NCBI GenBank assembly: GCA_002104905.1
Contig: MCFE01000745.1
Span: 1 to 40,233, forward strand
Direction: 5' to 3'
Origin: Basidiobolus meristosporus CBS 931.73
Taxonomy: Eukaryota > Basidiobolomycota > Basidiobolomycetes > Basidiobolales > Basidiobolaceae
Length of the DNA stretch: 40,233 nt
A program made the position numbers and the translations under genes. Below, one piece after another: positions 1 to 12,321 of this stretch. The first letter of the stretch is position 1, and every line of letters begins with the position of its first letter. The notes beneath the pieces are model-generated. The model worked only from the letters and a program-made list of their open reading frames with translations. It searched no databases and had not been told where the DNA came from.

Positions 1-565
1 GGATCGACCCTAACGAAGTCAACGAGATTGCCAACGCCAACTCTCGTACGTGAAACTTGCTCTTGGTTTGCATTGAAGCCTGTGTACTGACTTTGCTCTG
101 CACCTAACCGTAATAGGTCAAAACATCCGCAAACTTATCAAGGATGGTCTTATCATTAAGAAGCCAAACGTGGTCCATTCTCGTTTCAGAGTTCGTGAGA
201 AATTGGCTGCCAAGCGTAAGGGACGTCACACTGGCACTGGTAAGCGCAGAGGTACTGCCGAAGCTCGTATGCCTACCCAAGTCCTGTGGATGCGTCGTCA
301 ACGTGTTTTGAGAAGAATGCTCAGAAAGTACCGTGAAGCTGGAAAGATCGACAAGCACCTGTATCACTCCCTTTACATGAAATCCAAGGGTAACGTTTTC
401 AAGAACAAGCGTGTTCTCATGGAGTTCATTCACAAAGCGAAGGCCGAGAAACTCAGAGCCAAGCTTATCGCTGACCAAGCCGAAGCCCACCGTCTTAAGG
501 CCAAGGCTGCTCGTGAGCGTCGTGCCGAACGTGTTCAAGCTAAGAAGGATGCTCTCCTTGCTTAA
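1..565 (+). CDS. RPL19: 60S ribosomal protein eL19 (RPL19), 3' part, two exons visible
   Basis: Structural protein of the large ribosomal subunit. The window opens inside the gene: bases 1-2 look like the end of a Trp codon, and bases 3-45 encode [14 protein letters not shown] plus one base of the next codon. A GTACGT..TAG intron covers 46-116 and exon 117-565 completes an Arg codon and continues [10 protein letters not shown]. Downstream motifs are typical of eL19: [53 protein letters not shown] and the C-terminal [18 protein letters not shown]. The long basic C-terminal helix is complete and ends at TAA 563-565. The N-terminal part lies outside the window. Family identity is certain from these blocks; splice phase across the intron matches the conserved NSRQ junction. 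An overlapping minus-strand open frame is an antisense shadow. Confidence 0.98.
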
Positions 566-1091
566 CTTGCACCCTCTTCGACACTGACACACCTTACACA
601 CTATCAATTAATCGCAACCGCTACAACAATAAAATTATTCATAGTTAGAGTAATTCCCGTAGTCGCGAATATGCCCCGCTATTGGAACTTGGGTGCTACT
701 CTAGAAATTATTGCCCTGTAAAATACCAGTTGCGTTTGTCGTTACAGAATTTCTCGAGCTTTAATAAAGCGACGGAAAGATATGATACTATAATTTTAAG
801 GCTCATAGGGACTGCTCGGATGAACCCATCCGATTGTGGTTGTGGGATAATTGAATAAAACTTCAGCGAAAAGTACAGCTTGCGTCTTGAAAGTGCTGAT
901 ATTGCCTATATGAATATGATGAATGAAGAAAGGTGATACATGTGTGTGATATAGTTGAGTGCGTCGGACAAGATAGACCTAGAGTGTCAACATACAATCA
1001 GTAAAAACACTGGCAGTAATGGGCTGTTGACCTAAACCTTTTAAAGTTGACCGCTGCACCGTAGAACACATTGCCGGCCCCAGAAATATGC
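566..1091. other. convergent 3' intergenic region
   Basis: This stretch holds the 3' flanks of eL19 (+) and the TFIIE beta gene (-), which converge here. It is AT-rich, with no conserved coding segment apart from chance open frames. No RNA gene was recognised. Confidence 0.6.
628..633 (+). terminator. poly(A) signal of the eL19 gene
   Basis: An AATAAA hexamer lies about 63 nt after the eL19 stop codon, at a usual distance for a fungal 3' end. Inferred from position only. Confidence 0.4.
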
Positions 1092-2447
1092 TCATTTGGG
1101 TGCAACATAATCTTGTGTAAGGTCGATTCCCTCCAAATGCGTATTGGTGATCTTGACTTTCCGATTCCTGGCTTTCGCTTTCTTTTGCTTCGAATCGTCC
1201 ACGGCCGCCTTCTTTTCGAAAACCTCCATCGTTTTGAGGCCAGCTTTGAAATATCACGCAGTCAGTCTCGATGTTGTACATACGCAGGCCATATAACCTT
1301 CGTAGTGTACTAACCTTTCTCAAGCTCGGCCGGTAGATCAGTTTCATCAGGCGCACGGAGTTCATGCCACATTTGCTTGAAATCTAATAAAATTGCATTG
1401 ATCTCTCTGAAGCATATTCAAAAAGCCAATGTTGATATGTACCAGCATCGAAATCAACGTTAAGTCTCGCATCATTATAAAACAAGATGCGTGGAGTATT
1501 ATCTTTGTTCCGAATCACGTAGACTTGGCCAGTTTCTACTAATTCCTAATTGAACACATCATTAATGCACCCACTGTGAGGAAGTAGGGTAACCATTGTG
1601 AACCTCCACAACGCCTCTCACGTCAATGTAGGAGTCCTTGAGCTCTCTGACTTCCATTCCGCCCTCGTCTTTCTTTTCCTGTAAGAGGGCCAATAGGTCC
1701 TCTTTGTTTTTGATATTATACGCTGGCTATGAGGATTTGGTGAAAACTTGAGTATGAGAACAACGTGCACCAAGCTAACGACACGAAGCTGAGAAATACC
1801 CTATAGGAGAACGTATGGTTTTTGGGGTCATAGTCGATCTTGTTATTTTGGGTTATGGTTCGATATAATTCGGGATTGGCCTCAAAATCGGCATTCACAT
1901 GGCGCTTCAAATCCTCCGCGGTTTGGGGCTCTTCTACCGACTAATTTCAGGTATGAGTTGAGTTAAACAAGTTACTCACGGAAGTTACTTGAAGAATTGA
2001 ATGCTTACTTTAAGGAAATTGATGACCGTGTACACCATACTAAGTGTATGACGACCGCCCGGGGTCGAACTAGCGTCCGGTATGGCTAGTATAAACAATT
2101 GGACAATGGTAAGTAAGGTTTGGTCACCAACATCAACAACACACATAGAGTATAAACTTCCAACGTCAAATAATCCCCTCATAAGATAAAAGATGTGCTT
2201 AGACTAAACCTCCATCACTACTGCCCAATCGCTAGCTCGTAAATAATACAATGGTATGGCTTACTGAATGCTTGCCTTTTTTCATTTTTTGTTTTTTCTT
2301 TGCCGGCTCCAAAACATCTTTAAGTTGGCTTGGTATTGGTGTGTAGCGATTGGGTGGTGGCGGCCCAGATACTTGTGCTCTCTGGATAACCGGCTGCGCA
2401 GCCAATCTTTTTTTAAATGCCTTTTGCTGTTCTAGTAGGGAGCCCAT
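1092..2447 (-). CDS. Transcription initiation factor TFIIE beta subunit, seven exons
   Basis: Small subunit of TFIIE, which helps recruit TFIIH and stabilise open promoter DNA for RNA polymerase II. Deduced exons on the minus strand: 2447-2276, 2085-2009, 1940-1800, 1726-1604, 1545-1443, 1383-1315, 1243-1092 (stop TGA at 1094-1092), giving 278 aa, close to human TFIIE beta (about 291). The N-terminus (MGSLLEQQKAFKKRL) resembles family starts and is followed by a Lys-rich stretch. A winged helix begins around YTVINFLK and runs through NKIDYDPKNHTFSYR. A second one follows (YNIKNKEDLLALL, then VYVIRNKDNTPRILFYND), and then FKQMWHELRAP. The C-terminus is the Lys/Arg-rich block with the family's THLEGIDLTQDY-like end. 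Exons 2-7 join in consistent phase. The exon 1/2 junction is the weak point: the phase fits only a GC-AG intron of 190 nt, or an unseen micro-exon. The gene is divergent from beta'-COP. Confidence 0.92.
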
Positions 2448-2902
2448 GATGAATGCTTTTAAAAATGAACCTCAATGTACAACAGAAAAATGAAAGAAAA
2501 GCAATGGTTAATATTGTTCGGCAAATTTGTGATATATATTTGTAATGAAGGCGTTCTATTCACTGCATTTAATGTCATATAATAAAGTAATATCCCCTAG
2601 TTAAGGGTCAGAGTATCAGGATTTCGAGCTGGATTATCCAAGAAAAATCTCGAGCAGCATTACAAGCATACATTCAGTTGAATACGTTTCTCTACAAACG
2701 AATGGAAGTATCATCGTGTTTACTATAAATACCACTCAAGTTGTTTAATGATTGGTTGAAGATATTCAATCGTCATCTGCTACTTTGAGTTTCCATTTTC
2801 TTATGCTAAAATAATATCCCAAAGTGGGTCAATCCCTATTGCCCATTGTTGTCATCCTCGTAACCAGTGATATAATCGGCTTGTTAAACGGTAGAGCTTG
2901 AG
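2448..2902. promoter_or_regulatory. divergent promoter region between TFIIE beta and beta'-COP
   Basis: About 455 bp separate the two start codons on opposite strands, so both promoters must lie here. A TATAAAT motif at 2724-2730 on the plus strand sits about 170 nt upstream of the beta'-COP ATG. Assignment of that motif is inferred from sequence and distance only. Confidence 0.5.
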
Positions 2903-5900
2903 ATGAAGATTGACATCAAAGTACGATTCTTCAACTGAGTAATGGTCTTTTACTCCGATGCACATTCCCCCACTATTCATCTTACCTTATGACATGGCTA
3001 TATTAAACTTTGAATATTTCTAGAGAAAATTACTTTCCAGATCCGACAGAGTCAAATGCGTTGACCTTCATCCTACCGAACCATGGGTTTTGGGTAGTTT
3101 GTACAACGGTAGCGTATACGTCTGGAATTATGAGACTCAGGTAAATCCGTAATGATTTAGCGTTTTTTGTTATGAAAGGGATTTAAATCATTGATCGACA
3201 ATACTTAATAACACTAACGTTGTTTTCAGAGTCTTGTCAAAAATTTCGAGGTTTCCGATCTTCCAGGTTTGTTACTTATATACACACATTCGATCGCTTG
3301 TAATCTATGTTGGGAAAAGCGGTGCCTAGTCAAAGATCGATTCTCACAAACATTTCCTCTGTAGTTCGTGCCGCAAAATTCATTGCCAGAAAGAATTGGA
3401 TCATCACTGGCTCAGATGATATGCAAATTCGTATATTTAACTACAACACACATGAGAAAGTTGCTAGCTTTGATGGTCACGTAGATTACATACGTAGTTT
3501 GGCTGTTCATCCTACACAACCTTACGTACTCAGTAGTAGTGACGATATGACCATCAAACTATGGAACTGGGAGATGGGATGGAAATGTATGCAGGTAAGT
3601 TCATTAATTAGTCTTACATATCAGATCATCGCATGTGCTAATCGTGTATTCCCTTTTCAGGTCTTCGAAGGTCATGCACACTATGTAATGATGGTGAACT
3701 TCAACCCTAAGGATACCAACACCTTTGCCAGTGCTTCTCTTGATAGAACAATCAAGGTAATACAGACATGCATTTGAAATTTGATTAGCAAATATTAAAT
3801 TTTGCTGGAAGGTTTGGAACATCGGCTCTGCAGTTGCCAATTTCACTCTTGAGGGTCACGAAAAAGGAGTCAATACTGTTGATTATTACGGTGGTAACGA
3901 TAAGCCTTACTTGGTTTCTGGAGCAGATGACAAGTTTGTACGAACAATAGTCCTTATATGATAGTTAGATGCTCATACACCATTTAGGCTCGTTAAGATT
4001 TGGGACTATCAAAACAAAAGCTGCGTGCAAACTCTTGAGGGCCACTCTCAGAATGTCTCGGCCGCTTGCTTCCATCCTGGATTACCTGTCATTCTAACTG
4101 CTAGTGAAGATGGTAAACTGCCATGTTAGCTATTATTTTATGACTGATTGTTAACAATTGTATAATTCATATAGGCTCCGTTAAGGTTTGGCATGCCAAT
4201 ACATACCGTATTGAAAATACATTGAATTATGGTCTGGATCGGGCTTGGGCGTTGGCTTACCAAAGAGGCTCTAATAGTATTGGTATTGGATATGATGAGG
4301 GTGCCGTCGTTATCAAGGTTGGCATTTGAGTTGGGGCACATCATCGCTTTCAATAACTTATTCTCATTTATTCCTTACCCATTTAGCTCGGCTGTGAAGA
4401 GCCTGCTATCAGTATGGATAACAGTGGAAAAATCATTTGGGCCAAGCACAATGAGATATTAACCACGAATGTCAAGGCTGGAATTGGTACTACCTTTGAT
4501 TTAATGGAACCAAATTTACAATCAGACCAGTAACCTCTCTTTAGAAGAATCTATTAGTGACGGTGAGCGAATGACCTTACCTGCCAAAGACCTTGGAAGT
4601 TGCGAGGTGTATCCCCAAGCTCTCGTACACAGCCCTAATGGAAGGTATGCTTAGATCACTTGGTTGACAAGTGGCCATTTCTGGCTTACTGAATACCCTG
4701 CCTTTCTCTAGATTTGTGGTTGTATGCGGTGACGGTGAGTATATCATATATACTGCTCTAGCTTGGAGAAACAAAAGTTTTGGACGGGCCTTGGAATTTG
4801 TATGGGCTTCAGAATCAAACGAGTAAGTGGGATTTTCTGCTGATTGCTTGACATTTTTCTAAAAGCCATCAACAGATATGCCATTCGTGAATCGTCTAAT
4901 TCAGTCAAGATCTTCAACAAAAACTTCAAAGAGAAGTCAGGCTTATTGTCACACGTGAGATTCTCGGTAGAAGGAATCTTTGGTGGAGTGTTACTTGGTG
5001 TGTGCGGCTCTACATTCCTCAACTTATATGATTGGGACACCGGAAGTTTGATTAGACGCGTTGACGTTGTGGCAAGGAACGTTTACTGGTCGGATGCTGG
5101 AGATCTTATGACCATTGCATCTGATGACTCCTTCTTCGTTTTGAGATTCAATCGCTCGGCTTATGATCAATTTATCGAAAGCGGAGGAGACCCTGGGGAT
5201 GAGGGAGTTGAGGAGGCTTTGGAGTTTGTCACTGAGATTCCAGAGAGCATCAAGACCGGTTATTGGATCGGCGACTGCTTTGTGTACACCAATTCGATGA
5301 ACCGTTTGAACTATTTGGTTGGTGAGCAAGTGAATACACTGGCACATTTTGACACCAATATGTACGTTCTCGGCTATATCCCTCGCGACAACCGTGTTTA
5401 TCTTGCAGACAAAGATGCCAACGTGTATAGTTACAATCTTTCATTGGCTGTTGTTGAATATCAAACTGCTATTCTTCGCGGAGACTTGGAGGCCGCCGAA
5501 AGCTTGTTGCCGGAAATCTCACAAGATCAAAGAAATCGTGTCGCAAGATTTTTGGAAAGCCAGGAGCTCAAGGAGTTGGCACTTGAGATATCCACGGACA
5601 ATGAGCATAAGTTTGACTTGGCATTACAGTTGAACAAGCTAGAGTATGCTCTTGAGATCGCCAAGGAGAGCGGATCTGAGAGCAAATGGCGAACTCTCAG
5701 TGATGTCGCACTCAGCAAATGGCAATTTAACCTCGCCGAAGAGTGCCTGAAGAAGGCCAATGATTTAAGTGGCTTACTCTTAATGTACACCGCCTACGGC
5801 AATAGTGAAGGACTTCGTGAACTTGCTCAGCAAGCCGCTGACAGTGGCAAAAATAACATTGCGTTTTCGTGTTATTGGACTCTGGGTGACCTGGAAAATT

Positions 5901-6746
5901 GCCTCGATATTCTGATACGGACCGACAGAATCCCTGAAGCTGCCTTCTTTGCAAGAAGCTACATCCCAAGGTAACTTTACACAAATCAACACTCGTATTA
6001 TTCGTACAGCATTCCGACCTAATGTTTCTTCCAGCCAAATATCCAGAGTAGTGAAGCTATGGAAGGAGAGCCTTATCTCCGCCAACAAAACAACCATTGC
6101 TGAATCCCTTGCTGATCCCGAGGAGTACGAGGAATTATTTGACAACTACAAAGACGTAAGACACGCTTACGATGGATATAAAGCCAGTATTTTGCTAATT
6201 TCCAAATCACAGACACTGATTGCTGAAGAAGCAATGAAAAACAAGATGGTGTATCCATCTACCGCGTACCCCGCTCCTGGCGGCGGACTAGGTAATTACA
6301 AGTTAGTTAACTCTCTAAATTGCAGTGACTAAATTCTCAACACTTTGTGCTAGACCTCAAGGGAAATGGTTTAGAGCATACTGAGTTTTATAACCTAAAG
6401 AATGCGAACGGAGCGACCCATGAAGATGAGGTTGGTTGATGGCTGTTTATTCCAACAACAGAGTGCGCGTGATTTATATTTCAAATTCAATACATCAGCA
6501 ATCACTTGTACCCGATGATGAACGCATTCTTGATGAAACCATGAGCCACATGAGCTTAGAAGGTGAATATTCTCCAACAACATTACGTCCCATCGTCGTA
6601 ACAATTTAACATTTACTTCCACATATCCTATAGTAAACACCACCGGCACAGGATCAATCCGTGGGGACATAGAATTCGATGATTCTTCATCGCAAACGAC
6701 TCAAGAGCCCGAGCCTGTTTTGAATGCGAAGTCCGACAAAGAGTAG
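2903..6746 (+). CDS. COPB2: Coatomer beta' subunit (beta'-COP), 17 exons
   Basis: COPI coat subunit acting in Golgi-to-ER and intra-Golgi transport; its propellers bind dilysine cargo tails. Deduced exons: 2903-2920, 3024-3140, 3230-3266, 3365-3594, 3661-3756, 3812-3933, 3988-4112, 4175-4317, 4387-4486, 4545-4644, 4712-4822, 4876-5970, 6035-6155, 6213-6291, 6354-6430, 6499-6562, 6634-6746. They sum to 2748 nt, 915 aa (human about 906). The start [17 protein letters not shown] matches the family. WD40 blades follow, including [83 protein letters not shown] and [11 protein letters not shown]. The second propeller ([36 protein letters not shown]) leads into the alpha-solenoid ([33 protein letters not shown]). 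The acidic Ser-rich tail is less conserved. The 1095-nt exon 12 encodes most of the second propeller and solenoid. No defects were seen, so it is likely functional. Confidence 0.97.
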
Positions 6747-9700
6747 TGCCGAAAATAGCCTCAAAGTAACCGAATTTGACAAAATGAATATACCATGCAA
6801 ACCCCCTAAATATCATCACTAAATCGCCGCTCATCTCCCCTCCGTCACGACCAATCTCTCACCCAGATATTCTTGTTTCTAATAAAAACGGTTCCAAGTA
6901 GATCATTGACCCACCAGTTGCGCAACGAATCACTAAATACCAGGTGAAGTGCTGCTTATCAGCAATCGCCCGAGTGTCGCATCATCGAGATAACGTTCAA
7001 AGCCTCTAGACAATGCTTGAATGCGACAGATGCGAAACCCAGAGATGCCAAAAATCATACGGATTATCTGGTTGAGACGCCAATATCCAGATCGGTTCAT
7101 ATTTCTGCTCCCCTAGAGAGCGATCACAATTAGTAACCACGAGGTTGGAATGAAGCTTAGACTGGGAGCACGAGGTCATTTGTGATGTGCAGAGCCGCTT
7201 TGGGAAGGGCAAGTGGTACTGATTACGATGATTCCTAATTTGTATGTCGTGATCGATTCCTGCCCCTTAATTATACGCTAATAGGGTGAATCTGGCCCCA
7301 GAGACACAGGAGCGGTACAGTTGCCAATTATTGCTTTGTGGCAGCATGGAATGGGTCACCTGTCTCCGAAATCAATCATGAAGGCACAGCAAGAAAAGTG
7401 ACACAAGCACACATTAATGCCAGCACTGGCAACTTTTCAATGAACTCCAACACAAGTCTGCAGGGAGGCGTATCTACGAATAAACAAATACCTATCGTTG
7501 ACCATCGAGTCCAACGTGCGCTAATCATACATCTTGTTAAGGGAAAACTGTCCGCACCAATCAAGAACTGGCCGTTCTCAGGACGAGTGGTGGACAGCTT
7601 GCATTGCTCAGCCCAGCCAACTGCCCGCGACGCTGGGTGATTGTTGACACTCTATGTATGCAACAACAAATGTGCAATGACAGGAGGTGATGAATGCCTG
7701 TTCCAATAGATGAAAGGGTGCCTATCACCCGATTATAAATACCAACGTGTAGAGGATATCCAGCACCCGTCATTGTGACTACCATTGATAACGCACTACC
7801 TAGAACAGCTCTTGTGAATATTTCCACTCAGCCCACCGCCAAAGCCCCCGCCATGAAAATCGCTATGGACAAGTCGCTGCTTTGCTCCACTCGCTCCTCC
7901 GTTACAACATACTACACACCAGACCAGCATTCATCCCGCGTCTACTGCAGACATAACCGTCGCCAAACGCTGAACCGGCGTAGTAATTATCTGACTTGTC
8001 GCACCATGGATGGGGCTGCGCTATGCCCACCCAGAGAACCAAGAAATCCTAGCGAGGTTTGCCCGTTGTACTAAATATATCATTGGGAGTGGAGGATGGC
8101 TTTGACCCTTCTAGCCTATTTGTCGCCGAACCTCACAGATTCTGTGCTAGAATACCTTGCGTCGAATGGCTAACTTGGAGTGCGCAGTGGTACGCTTTGT
8201 CGCATGTAAATAACCGACTCTATTCTTAGACCCTTTATACTGTATATTTCCTCTACACCCTATATCCGATGGAGTTATCCTTTTATCATATCACCCGTTT
8301 CCCCAATTTGTAGTAAACTCTTTGTCTATTTGTTATTTAACCACGCTTTCTACCAACATCTTAAATAAACGAAATCCCGCCAAGCTAACCTGTTGGCAAA
8401 CCAGCAGACTGGTAATCACCAGACAATCGCTACTGTAAATGGGTGCAGTGAGGGCGATTCCGGGTCCGCTGGAAATCTATAGTGCTCCGCGATACCCACC
8501 CGCCCACCATTCTATCCCATGTGACAGCCTAACCGACCAGATTCCGCAAATTGGTGCACTCAATATCACGCAACCACGTAAGCCATTTCAAGGGTGTTCT
8601 AGACTATCAATGTCACACAGTGCTCAGGATTCATTTTAGAATCTCAGAAACCGCCGGTAGTTGGAGTATTGGATGCTGAATCGAGCATTCCTATGACAAT
8701 CCACTTAGGAAAAGATCCGTCCTGCCCGGGGGCAACCGTTCGCCGTAGTGAGGAACAGCATGGCACCTGTCTGCTTGAGATGAGCCATTGTGATAACCAC
8801 CAATCGAGCCCACAGCGGGAACTGCACAAGTCCATCTGCGAAGCAATCTCCTCGCTTGCTGGCTGGCACTTCTATATCCAGTCAGGGGGCCGAACACATA
8901 TGGCATCCTCTTGCCACGCACAGCGGTGTAAGCATGAGCACTTGAGGCAGCCTGACAACAGCCACAGCGATGTGTAAAGCACCTGTGCCGATAGCTAATC
9001 AAAGGCTCCGCACTGTGTGTCGCTTGTCACTTAGGGCTCAAGGCTCTCCAGGTTTACATCGCTACAGATCCCCTGGATCTGATCAGGATCCCAGTGGTCA
9101 CTTGGAAGATGGATGGTTGCGGGACGCGGAGGGTCGTTGTGATCCTCAGCCGTAGGTGGTTGGACACAGCTACCTGTGACGTCTCCTCATAACTTATTTA
9201 CTTCCAATCTCCTTGTCCTCTCCAGGCCCTTGTGTGGAGGTCTTTTGTGAATTCAGCGTTGCTACGAAGCCAGAAATTCATCTAAATTCGATCATTTTCG
9301 GCCGCAGCTTCCGCAATACTCCAATGTGTTACTTGAATGTAGTGTTAGTAACAGCAGCTAACACTCGATATTTGCTGGGCCGAAGATCCGCAGCTCTCCT
9401 TGATTATTATGAAAATCTGATTTGGGATGTTTGACTCGGCCTTCGATTGTATCGATGCTATTCTAAAATATACTATCAAGGGCCGAGCGATGGGAATCAC
9501 ACAATTGGTCCTAGACTAATCTTGGCAAAATTTTGAACGGAACTCGTTGAAAATTTTCGGATACGTATTGTGTATGGTTGAAGTATTTATCCAACAGCTT
9601 GGAATTAGGATAATATATCGGCGGGTGCGATGGCAAATGAGAAATGGATATTTATTGTTTGACTTCTCCTTCAATGATCATTTGAGCAACAAGTTAAAAA

Positions 9701-9900
9701 AGATTTAAAGGATTCAATCGGATGGGCTTCCTCATCTTTCTCGGGCTCCTTTTCCCTATCGATCCAACATCCCTAGTGTTTTTCCTCTTGTGCTTTCCCC
9801 CTACTTTATCCATTCTATTGCTCTCGCTACTCAACAAATACCTCGATTCGCTTTTGGTTATGTCAAGTAATTGTCGCGATCTCTCAATCGATACTCAACT
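6747..9900. other. 3.1-kb intergenic region, no supported gene
   Basis: It contains the beta'-COP 3' flank and the upstream region of the Zn2Cys6 gene. Short open frames of 60-103 codons occur on both strands, but they overlap one another, none resembles a known family, and I found no conserved splice-linked peptides. A TATAAATA motif at 7734-7741 precedes a small open frame (7775-8074) with an ATG in a favourable context near 7853. This is the only hint of a transcript and is too weak to call a gene. The last 400 bases before 9901 are AT-rich and probably hold the promoter of the next gene. Confidence 0.5.
6881..6886 (+). terminator. poly(A) signal of the beta'-COP gene
   Basis: AATAAA about 135 nt downstream of the beta'-COP stop codon. 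Assigned by position. Confidence 0.4.
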
Positions 9901-12321
9901 ATGAACAAATCCGCTGCTGAACAAAATCCCTCCACGCATGTCAACACTCTCAAAAAGCCAAGAGCAACTCGTGCTTGCGACATATGTCGCAAGAAAAAAG
10001 TCAAATGCGACAGTCTCAAACCTTCATGCACCAACTGCACCATGTTTGGCTACGCTTGTACCTATTTAGACAAACCGAAAAAAAGAGGACCGCAAGCGTC
10101 AAATCCCAAAACGTTGGAAGTACGCCTCAAACGCATCGAGTCTGCTTTAACGGTCCTACTGGAGAACGATTCACTGTCCGCAACCAGCTCCGTGATCGAG
10201 GAGCTGGCCTCAATCAGGAATGCCGGAAGGGCACTCAACGAAGGTAACGAGGTAAGCATTTTGGACATTCAAGAAGGCCGCTTTATCGGAATTTTTTATT
10301 CAGCTGCGATTCAATAGGACACTTTCTCTAAAGAATGCTCCTCCAGCGATGAGTATGAGGGACTCGAAGAAGAGTTCAATCAGCTCGCTATTCAGGAGCA
10401 GTCTCGATACAAATATTTCGGTAGCAGTTCTGGGATGTATCTTCTCGAGGGTGGAAACTATCACGTCAACGGAGTTTTCCAAAAAGTCAACGAGCTAATC
10501 AAATGTCCCAATCTGCTGAAGCTTCCCGAGCCCGATTTCCCTAGCAAAGAGATAGAGGAGAAGCTTCTTGATGTCTATTTCACCAGATGTCACCCGTATT
10601 TTCCAGTCTTCAACAAATCGGGCTTTCTCCAAAGATTGAAAGCCGGCAAAGAGGTTTCCCAGGTCCTACTCAACGCAATATACGCTGTCGCTTGTATAAT
10701 AGAGGGTCTTACTGTATTTAAAGACCTGGAGGTCTCCCGCTCAGCAGTGATCTATTTTTTTTCCAGAGCCAAGACCGAGCTCGACAAACAATATCATTTT
10801 TCCTCTCTGTATACGATACAGGGGCTTTTGCTAATGGCATTCAACCCTGCTGGTGGATGGCTATTTCTAGGCATGGCCGTTAGAATGGCACAGGACCTGG
10901 GGCTACACAGAAACATCGAGTCCGACAATTTGGATCCGATCGAAAAGCAAAACCGCAAACTTGCCTGGTGGGCTTGTGTTGTTTTCGATCGGTACCACAG
11001 TGCTATGGGCGGAAAACCTCTCGCAATCAACGAAAACGACTTTGACACCACGCTCCCAATGGACCTCGGCTATAAGGATAGAGGTGATGTTAGCCCAGGA
11101 TCTGGCATCTCTCTTAGATACTTCACTCAATCTGTGCGTTTAACGATGATCGTCAGCAAGATCATTCGAGTGATCTACGTCCCACGCAGCGGGGCCAAGC
11201 ACAAGTCCAACACCAATCTATGGTCGCTGAACAAGACTCTGAGTGATTGGGAATCCACCATTGGGCCCGAGTTCCAGGTGCATTTTGACACACGTGAGAA
11301 CATGACTTCATTTTCTTGTTTGTTGAATATATTTTACCAATACGCAGTCATCCTGCTCAACCGCCCATTTATCTCCCGCAACCAAGACAAAACCGAGGCA
11401 AAGGCGGCTAAAAACCCAGCCCAACTCATCTGTGAGAAAGCTGCTAGCCGCATCACATGGCTCTCCTACCATTCTCCGCTGGAGTGGCAGCTTTACGGCA
11501 TCTCGGTGAAGCCTGGTCTGCTCTTTTCAGCAAGTACCATTCATTTGATCAACGCGATGTCCAGTGATGAGGAGCTTGCCAGGGTAGCCAAGATCAATCT
11601 GTCGGTTAATCTTCGTGTCATGAGGAAAGTCAGCGAGATCTTCTTTGGTGCGCGCCATATCCTCACGATTCTTGAAGACCTGGCGAAGGAGCGTGGTCTC
11701 GATGACCTGGATGACACACAGGAGCCGATATTGTATGATCCTCCCAGAGCTGCTCTGTCCCCGGACATCTCTCACAAGCTACCGCGTAGAACCGATTCCG
11801 GATCAGTGATAGTTCTACCACAACACCTTCCTCTCAACGCGATGGAAAACCTCTGTGGCGGCAGTGTCCAGAGAATCCCATCCGAATCCAGTATCTCCTC
11901 GCCATCCAGCAGTCGTGATTTTGTCTCCACTCCTCAAGCAACCCCAGCGATCAATCCCGCTCTACATTGGTCTTCAACCGAAACGCCCAACCTGATTCCA
12001 TCGAAGCTTTACGGCCACGAGCAATTCAACATTGCTGAACCGATATACCAGTATCAGGGCACTTCGAATGTCGCGCCGCTTAATCTCTTCGAGAATAACT
12101 TGAATGTGTACAATTCACTCCCTTTATCGAACACTCCTCAGTTAGACAACTCGTTCGCGCCCTATCAAATGCTGTCCACCTATGAGCGGGATGCATTGCC
12201 AAATGACACGCAGCAACTACAGGATGGCCCGGTGCTGAACATACTGCAGATGGAGGCCGACTTCGAGGATTGGAACAATTATCTCAACCAGTTCGGACAG
12301 TTCAACTCCAACTCAATCTAA
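9901..12321 (+). CDS. Zn2Cys6 (Gal4-type) fungal transcription factor, two exons
   Basis: Nuclear DNA-binding regulator of the fungal binuclear zinc cluster family; the target genes cannot be told from sequence. Exons 9901-10251 and 10318-12321 flank a 66-nt GTAAGC..TAG intron and encode 784 aa. Cysteines 26, 29, 36, 43, 46 and 53 form CX2CX6CX6CX2CX6C with the basic RKKKVK loop. A linker and short coiled segment (TLEVRLKRIESALTVLLEN, about 80-98) would support dimerisation. The middle-homology domain (Fungal_trans, about residues 200-440) shows YFTRCHPYFPVFNKSGF, GMAVRMAQDLGLHR and RKLAWWACVVFDRYHSAMGG. The C-terminal 200 residues are Ser/Pro/Asn-rich and end in an acidic/aromatic segment (MEADFEDWNNYLNQFGQF) that could be an activation domain. 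ATG 9901 was chosen because the upstream in-frame extension lacks an ATG. Xylanase-regulator-like and general zygomycete Zn2Cys6 groups are both possible. Confidence 0.94.

Noticed and set aside
104..607. 167-codon open frame on the minus strand
   Set aside because: It is fully antisense to the eL19 coding exon; the plus strand matches a known family with correct splice phase.
7775..8074. 99-codon plus-strand frame downstream of a TATAAATA motif
   Set aside because: No recognisable domain, no splice-linked continuation, and surrounded by similar random frames; not enough to call a gene.
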